Assembly (NCBI GenBank): GCA_945901665.1
Contig: CAMDLJ010000107.1
Coordinates: 1-8,054 of the forward strand
Direction of reading: 5' to 3'
Origin: Bordetella parapertussis
GTDB lineage: Bacteria; Pseudomonadota; Gammaproteobacteria; Burkholderiales; Burkholderiaceae
DNA: 8,054 bases
A program made the translations under genes and the position numbers. Shown one piece after another: positions 6,180 through 8,054 of the stretch. The notes under the pieces are model-generated. The model searched no databases. It had not been told where the DNA came from and saw nothing but the letters and a program-made list of their open reading frames with translations. Position 1 is the stretch's first letter. Each line of letters begins with the position of its first letter.

Positions 6180-6991
6180 ACGTCACCTGGCCCGGTTTCA
6201 ACGTTTATGCCTACACCGGCGGCAAAAATTTCAACCCAGAGCAACCCACCGTGGTGTTTGTCCATGGCGTGCTGTGCGACCACAGCGTGTGGGTGCTGCA
6301 AAGCCGCTATTTGGCCCACCACGGGTGGAATGTATTGGCCATCGACCTGCCAGGGCACGCCCGCAGCCAAGGAACCGCTGCGGCCAGTGTCCAAGAGGCG
6401 GCCGATCAAATCATCGCCATGCTCGACGCCGCCAGTTTGGACCGGGTCGCTTTGGTGGGGCACAGCTGGGGCTCGCTGATCGCTTTGGAGGCCGCTGGGC
6501 GCTTGAAGCAACGCGCCACCCATTTGGCCTTGATTGGCGCGGCCTTCCCCATGCCGGTGGCGGCACCCTTGTTGGCGGCATCGCTGGCCGATCCTGACAA
6601 AGCCATTGCCATGATCAATGTGTTTTCGCGCGCCACCTTGGCCGCACCCCCGTCGGCCATGGGTCCAGGCACCTGGGTGCATGGGGCCAGCACCGCTTTG
6701 AACCGCCGGGTATTGGCCAGCAATCGCGAGGTCAACTTATTGCACCGAGGCTTTACCGCCTGCGACATCTACGACCAAGGTTTACAAGCCATGGCGGACT
6801 TGAACTGCCCGGTGTTGTTCATCAATGGCGCGTTAGACCTAATGACCCCACCCAAAACCACGCAGGCCTTGATCGAACAAGGTCAGCAAACGGGCAAAAA
6901 AATACACGTGGCCACCGTGCCCATGGGCCACCACCAAATGAACGAGTCCCCCGAGGAGACATTGCAAGCCCTGCGCCAGTTTCTGCGCTGA
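6176..6991 (+). CDS. Alpha/beta-fold hydrolase coupled to metY
   Basis: The 271-residue product is a cytosolic alpha/beta hydrolase. It shows the oxyanion motif VFVHGVLCDHSVW (27-39), DLPGHARS (57-64), and the nucleophile elbow GHSWGS (95-100) with Ser97. The acid is probably Asp221 in NGALDLMTPP, and the catalytic His is His252 or His253 in GHHQMNESPEE. A helical lid lies at about 124-200. It is not homoserine acetyltransferase MetX, which is also an alpha/beta hydrolase but about 100 residues longer with a different elbow. It is also clearly different from the hydrolase at 2005-2889 (GLSMGG elbow, HEFAG oxyanion motif). Its ATG lies in the metY stop (ATGA), so it is almost certainly translated with metY. 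A role in sulfur amino acid metabolism, for instance ester or thioester clean-up, is inference from that position. The convergent YihY gene ends 11 bases past its stop. Confidence 0.92.
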   Translation: MNVTWPGFNVYAYTGGKNFNPEQPTVVFVHGVLCDHSVWVLQSRYLAHHGWNVLAIDLPGHARSQGTAAASVQEAADQIIAMLDAASLDRVALVGHSWGSLIALEAAGRLKQRATHLALIGAAFPMPVAAPLLAASLADPDKAIAMINVFSRATLAAPPSAMGPGTWVHGASTALNRRVLASNREVNLLHRGFTACDIYDQGLQAMADLNCPVLFINGALDLMTPPKTTQALIEQGQQTGKKIHVATVPMGHHQMNESPEETLQALRQFLR

Positions 6992-7002
6992 TCAGCCCAG
7001 CA

Positions 7003-7932
7003 CTACAGCGCATCGGCCAAGCGCAGGCCTTGCCAGCGCGCCCAAAGCGCTTGGTTGGCTGGCACATCGGCCAACAAGTAGCGCGACATCAAGGGCGCCA
7101 AAGGCAATTGGCTGGGGTCGGCCAACCACACATAGCGAGGCGCTTGCGCCTCATCGCTGGGCACCAAACGGCCCACCCAATCTGCATCAACCATGGTGGT
7201 CAACACCGCTTCCACCTCGCGGGGGTCTGCTTGCAATTGGCTCGCCAATTCCAGCACCGCCAGGCCATGGGGTGCTGTGCCGCGCTGCTGAATCAATTTG
7301 CGGATGACCTCCAAAGCCAGTTGAAACATCCACCCTGGTGAACTGCTGTCGCGCACCGCGCCGCTCAGCCAGGCAGGCAAACTGGCCACGGCAACGGCAC
7401 CCACCAGCACAATGACCCAAGTGATGTAGATCCACACCAACAAGATCGGCACCGTGGCAAATGCACCGTACACCGCGGCAAATGTGCCCACCTTGGCCAG
7501 GTACTGGGCCAGCGCCCATCGCGCCACCTCCAGCACCACAGCGGCCAACACACCACCCCACCAGGCGTGGCGGGCAGGGACATGGGTGTGGGGCACGTAT
7601 TTGTACAAAGCGCCAATGCCCACAGCGGTGAGCCCAAACTCCAGCACGTCCAAAATAAAGCGCAACCACGCTTGCCCCGGCCCCCAACTCTGCCCGCCCC
7701 AGGTGAGCGCAGTGGTCAGCATGAACAAACTGGTGGCGAGCACCAAGGGGCCCAGGGTCAAGGCGGCCCAATAAATCAACACCCGCTGCCCCCACGGTCG
7801 CGCTTGGCGCACCCGCCAAATGGCGTTCAGGGTGCGGTCGATGGTGAACACCAGCGCGACCGCAGAAAACAATAAGGCCACAAAGCCCAGAAAGCCCAGG
7901 CGGCTGGCCTTGCTGGTGAACTGGGTCAAACT
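7003..7932 (-). CDS. YihY/BrkB-family inner-membrane protein, C-terminal part; 5' end disrupted by a strand switch
   Basis: From SLTQFTSKASRLG onward this is a typical YihY (UPF0761/BrkB-like) membrane protein; the physiological role of the family is not settled. In the 309 residues from 7932 the hallmark TIDRTLNAIWRVRQARP (30-46) and YWAALTLGPLVLA (54-66) are clear. Hydrophobic helices lie at about 13-30, 52-75, 90-110, 124-144 and 158-185. A soluble tail of about 120 residues follows (195-309), with a winged-helix-like segment (LAVLELASQLQADPREVEAVL, 224-244), as in betaproteobacterial relatives. The first membrane helices are missing. The minus-strand frame stays open to an ATG at 8031, but those 33 extra residues are charged, Gln/Gly/Arg-rich and antisense to the YihY N-terminus found on the plus strand, so I do not accept that start. 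It converges on the hydrolase gene with 11 bases between. Confidence 0.88.
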   Translation of the reverse strand, partial: SLTQFTSKASRLGFLGFVALLFSAVALVFTIDRTLNAIWRVRQARPWGQRVLIYWAALTLGPLVLATSLFMLTTALTWGGQSWGPGQAWLRFILDVLEFGLTAVGIGALYKYVPHTHVPARHAWWGGVLAAVVLEVARWALAQYLAKVGTFAAVYGAFATVPILLVWIYITWVIVLVGAVAVASLPAWLSGAVRDSSSPGWMFQLALEVIRKLIQQRGTAPHGLAVLELASQLQADPREVEAVLTTMVDADWVGRLVPSDEAQAPRYVWLADPSQLPLAPLMSRYLLADVPANQALWARWQGLRLADAL

Positions 7933-7953
7933 GCGGGTGCTTTGACCTTCACC
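7915..7953. repeat. Near-perfect inverted repeat at the YihY strand-switch point
   Basis: GGTGAA-CTG-GGTCAAA (7915-7930) faces TTTGACC-TTCACC (7941-7953) across ten bases; the arms match except for the CTG. On the minus strand the left arm encodes LTQFT of YihY, and on the plus strand the right arm encodes LTFT of the YihY N-terminus. In an intact gene these would be two similar stretches in the same orientation about 150 bases apart. They face each other here because the strand switches between them. Confidence 0.7.
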
Positions 7954-8054
7954 ACCACCATTGCCTTGGTGCCGTTGTTGACGGTGGCCTTGGCGGTGCT
8001 CACCGCGTTCCCCTTGTTTGGCCAGTTTCAAACCGTGTTGCAGCGTTGGTTGGT
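7921..8054 (+). pseudogene. YihY/BrkB-family N-terminal fragment, inverted relative to the rest of the gene (runs off the right edge)
   Basis: The plus strand from 7921 reads 44 open codons plus two bases to the edge. It begins LGQTAGALTFTT and continues through ALVPLLTVALAVLTAFPLF to FQTVLQRWL. This is the conserved first membrane region of YihY proteins (compare LAGNLAYVSLLSLVPL and FAAFPMF in E. coli YihY), with LG-x-TA as in Burkholderiales relatives. The codons immediately upstream (ending AGE) do not fit YihY, and no start codon or ribosome site precedes the fragment, so it is an internal gene piece rather than a new gene. It supplies just the part that the minus-strand YihY lacks. About 12-15 residues of the family, between RWL(V) and SLTQF, are in neither piece and may lie beyond the edge. 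I call it a rearranged or chimeric fragment; it is not an independent CDS. Confidence 0.8.

Noticed and set aside
5579..6682. Long minus-strand open frame of 367 codons
   Set aside because: It lies wholly antisense to metY and the following hydrolase, has no family resemblance and is Gly/His/Arg-rich, as expected of a GC-rich shadow frame.
7921..8054. A phase-variable invertible element controlling yihY
   Set aside because: No recombinase or long flanking inverted repeats are visible, and the junction lies close to the window end, so an assembly or amplification chimera is the simpler reading. It is retained only as the alternative in the strand-switch finding.

Overview
The window looks like chromosomal DNA of a betaproteobacterium, most likely Burkholderiales and probably Comamonadaceae (Limnohabitans/Rhodoferax-like). 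This rests on the moderately high GC, the dense gene packing, and protein sequences that resemble that group (YghU, a MetY with the Burkholderiales-type PLP region, a YihY with a C-terminal cytosolic domain). The placement is recalled family knowledge, not a database search.

Layout, left to right. At 1-183 (minus) is the N-terminal 61 codons of chorismate synthase AroC, cut by the window edge. A short divergent spacer leads to a plus-strand pair joined by an ATGA overlap: a YghU-type glutathione S-transferase (272-1153) and a class II aldolase/adducin-fold protein (1150-1995) that lacks the catalytic Glu of true aldolases. Convergent to it, with 9 bases between, is a minus-strand group. In transcription order this is a two-CBS-domain protein (4728-4261), an MFS transporter (4174-2891) and an alpha/beta hydrolase (2889-2005). 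The last two are separated by a single base. A divergent promoter region (4729-4838) with a perfect 15-bp inverted repeat separates the CBS gene from a plus-strand pair. That pair is an O-acetylhomoserine sulfhydrylase-type PLP enzyme (MetY, 4839-6179) and a second, unrelated alpha/beta hydrolase (6176-6991), again joined by ATGA. Convergent to it, 11 bases away, is the C-terminal part of a YihY/BrkB membrane protein (7003 to about 7932, minus).

Most of the content is ordinary metabolism: aromatic amino acid synthesis, sulfur amino acid synthesis, GSH-dependent redox chemistry and transport. The genes sit in tightly packed, translationally coupled pairs. I found no mobile element, CRISPR array, tRNA, rRNA or defence system, and no stretch over 300 bases without a gene.

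The striking anomaly is at the right end. From about 7921 to 8054 the plus strand encodes the N-terminal membrane segment of a YihY protein, while the rest of YihY is on the minus strand from about 7932 down to 7003. The gene therefore switches strand at a short sequence (7921-7932) that makes sense as YihY in both directions. The open frame that continues on the minus strand to an ATG at 8031 is antisense to the YihY N-terminus and should not be taken as protein. The likeliest cause is an inverted chimera at a contig or amplification end. A real small inversion is possible and can be tested.
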